Notes under the pieces: model-generated
Seen by the model: only the letters and a program-made list of their open reading frames with translations
The model's database searches: none
What the model was told of the DNA's origin: nothing
Translations under genes and position numbers: made by a program
Part shown: one piece after another, positions 19,048 to 20,634 of the stretch
Position numbering within the stretch: the first letter of the stretch is position 1
Layout of the letters: every line of letters starts with the position of its first letter
Assembly (NCBI GenBank): GCA_000444245.1
Contig: ATSW01112770.1
Coordinates: forward strand, 1-20,634
From: Botryllus schlosseri
Lineage: Eukaryota; Chordata; Ascidiacea; Stolidobranchia; Styelidae
Length of the DNA stretch: 20,634 bases
Direction: 5' to 3'

Positions 19048-19409
19048 CAGTGTTGGGATGACTCGAGTCATGACTTGACTCGAGTCAGACTCGAGTCAAC
19101 TTTTTCGTATGACTTGACTTGACTCGAGTCACTTTGCCAAAATGGCTTGACTTGACTTGACTCGGAGATTCAGAAATGTGGATTGACTCGTGACTCGGAG
19201 CAAAATTTACGAGTCAATTTCAAGTCATCAAGTAACGGTGTCGATTAAGTCACCCTATCTTATGTATGTTCGGATTGTTCGCGACACGCCGGTGTCACTT
19301 GTGAGAGCAACCAGTCATTCACTGATTGTACGTTTCACTGATCCTCAGTTGTTACATCACAAATAAATTGAGCGTAGACGAAACGATCACAGCTTACGTT
19401 GTCGTAGTA
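19048..19409. mobile_element. Second copy of the TGACTCGAGTCA hAT MITE, inverted and interrupted
   Basis: It begins CAGTGTTGGGATGACTCGAG and runs parallel to the reverse complement of 18559 down to about 18240, through shared words such as CAGAAATGTGGATTGACTCG, ACAAATAAATTGA and CAGCTTACGTTGTC. The match stops where the CAGGGGTCGG end of another hAT element begins, so the rest of this copy lies beyond that insertion or is lost. Confidence 0.85.
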
Positions 19410-19792
19410 CAGGGGTCGGCAACCTTTTGGTAGTCACGGGCCAAATTTCGAGTGTACAACTTTTTCGCGGGCCGGAATTTTTCTTAATGCTATATTTTAT
19501 GCTCACTTCGGTATATTATCCTACATTGCTGCAATCTCAATCATACCAACAACAAAATACATTTATTTACGGCTCAACAACGCAGAATAAATGTGATAAT
19601 TGACGTAGCTTGCTTTGTGAAAGGTTTTCAACTTCTGGTAACAAGTCAGATGAAACAAGAATCAGACCATATTTTAAATGGGCGTCCGAAATAGTGATCT
19701 TAGCTTGCTGTTCGTGATTTTCATTGTTGATTACTATTGTTTACATGCGTACGTGCTACCAAAAATCGATGCAATTTCTTTTGCATTTTTGG

Positions 19793-20035
19793 TCAAGCTG
19801 GGATAAAGACTAATTTCCAGAACGTACTCTTTGTAAAGTCATGCAGCGATATGCTCTTTGTATGAAATTTGTCATTCAATTCAACTGCATCGCATTTCAA
19901 AACGGCCCATTTGAAATTTTCAGGCAATGGTATTGTCGTCCACATTAAACGGAGTACTGAATAGTCGGAATTTATTTTGTAGAGAAGGAATTTAGGAAAA
20001 GCGGGTGAATATTCAGTAATTAAATTTCGTATCAC
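19793..20035 (-). pseudogene. hAT transposase C-terminal remnant
   Basis: About 80 codons are open here, with a LPENFKWAVLKCDAVELND core resembling the hAT C-terminal region. The first codon shown is GTG, and the frame continues upstream to about 20104 before a stop. The following catalytic-region C-terminal block lies in a different frame at 19737-19567, so a frameshift or lost sequence separates them. It is a DNA transposon relic, not a host gene. Confidence 0.6.
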
Positions 20036-20620
20036 AGCTACAAATGTAGTGTTGGTCCTAGGTTTTCTCTCCTTCAGTATAGAAACCTGAGCATAATTTA
20101 TTTATATTGTTGACATTCCCAGGGTCGCAAATTTGTTTCGAATGTGCCTCAACATCTCATGTATTCAGCTGTTTCCCCCCGAAGCTGCAAATCCAATTTG
20201 TTTAGATGTGACGTTAAATGTACAAAGAAAGCAAGATTACCATTTTCGATTACAAGATTATGAGTCGACGATATTTGTATTTTCGAGGAGAGTTGCTATT
20301 TCATTTCACAGTTCGTACACTCGTGTAGCTGCTCGACTTAATGCGCGAACATAGCAGATATACAGGACATCGCCATATTAATTCTCTGCTTCTAATATTA
20401 TCTGGCGTAAATGTTGGTGATTCAGTTTGTGAGACCAAATCATATAAACAGTTTTCTTCATTGTGGCCAAAACACTATTCAGGTTTGTTGTCTTGGCGCA
20501 CAATGCCTTCTGGTGAATTTAACTATGAATAACTAACCTACGGAGGCTAGTTATCTATAATTAGACAGTGTAAGTTTGAGATTTTGTCATTTCGTCTGAG
20601 ATGTTCCAAGCGTTTTTGGC

Positions 20621-20634
20621 GGAGGGGGGGGGGG
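20621..20634. repeat. Terminal poly-G run
   Basis: The window ends in GGAGG followed by a run of about ten G. This may be a real homopolymer or an assembly edge. Confidence 0.5.

Larger units (their letters stand above)
19410..20634 (-). mobile_element. hAT DNA transposon with decayed transposase, extends to or past the right edge
   Basis: The visible terminus is CAGGGGTCGGCAACCTTTTG at 19410, followed by a subterminal CGGGCC pair. Minus-strand sequence inside resembles the C-terminal part of hAT transposases of the kind domesticated in ZBED5 and GTF2IRD2. At 20035-19793 a frame reads LPENFKWAVLKCDAVELND then KF, where relatives have an ELIxLQxDxxLKxKF motif. At 19737-19567, in another frame, SDAHLKYGL and SKLRQLSH precede a stop, matching the usual TDxHLxxxL ... 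KxxxxSH ending. The two pieces are in different frames, so the gene is decayed. The other terminus is not in the window. Confidence 0.65.

Overview
This is an animal genomic window with short, phase-matched introns, no operons and a dense load of DNA transposons. The organism is most likely a compact-genome marine invertebrate. The 60-77 bp introns, the CCP/EGF and somatomedin-B secreted proteins and the many hAT elements would suit a tunicate or another invertebrate deuterostome, but the sequence alone does not prove this.

Two host genes can be read, and they converge tail to tail. (1) On the + strand at 10774-13367 an apparently complete eight-exon gene encodes a 407-residue secreted protein: signal peptide, CCP (sushi), EGF-like, then four more CCP modules and a short tail. 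All seven introns are phase 1. A TATA-like box lies upstream and an AATAAA downstream. (2) On the - strand two exons (18605-18718 and 16007-16206) encode the last two somatomedin-B domains of a gene that starts outside the window. It ends in a stop at 16007-16009 and has an AATAAA at 15900-15895. The last intron has been inflated by two hAT elements.

The rest is mobile DNA. Position 1-681 is a foldback repeat. 682-2300 holds diverged direct repeats, a minisatellite and an orphan hAT end. 2319-2765 is a hAT MITE with an 8-bp target duplication, followed by another orphan hAT end to 2927. 3631-6629 is a very young Bel/Pao-type LTR element in minus orientation, with near-identical 427-bp LTRs, a 5-bp target duplication, a polypurine tract and only a gag-type ORF. 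7404-8375 and 8822-9812 are two hAT non-autonomous elements. Downstream of gene 1 lie a LINE 3' fragment (minus) with a hexamer-rich tail, two hAT fragments and a 1031-bp hAT element carrying a tRNA-like sequence (14533-15563). hAT elements at 16303-17462 and 17672-18559 sit in the somatomedin-B gene. A second copy of the latter at 19048-19409 is interrupted by a hAT transposon (19410 to the right edge) that keeps decayed transposase sequence.

No function ties the two genes together beyond both encoding secreted, disulfide-rich modular proteins. No CRISPR, operon or rRNA is present. The least expected host features are a conserved extra cysteine in four consecutive CCP modules and the short somatomedin-B exons hidden between transposons.
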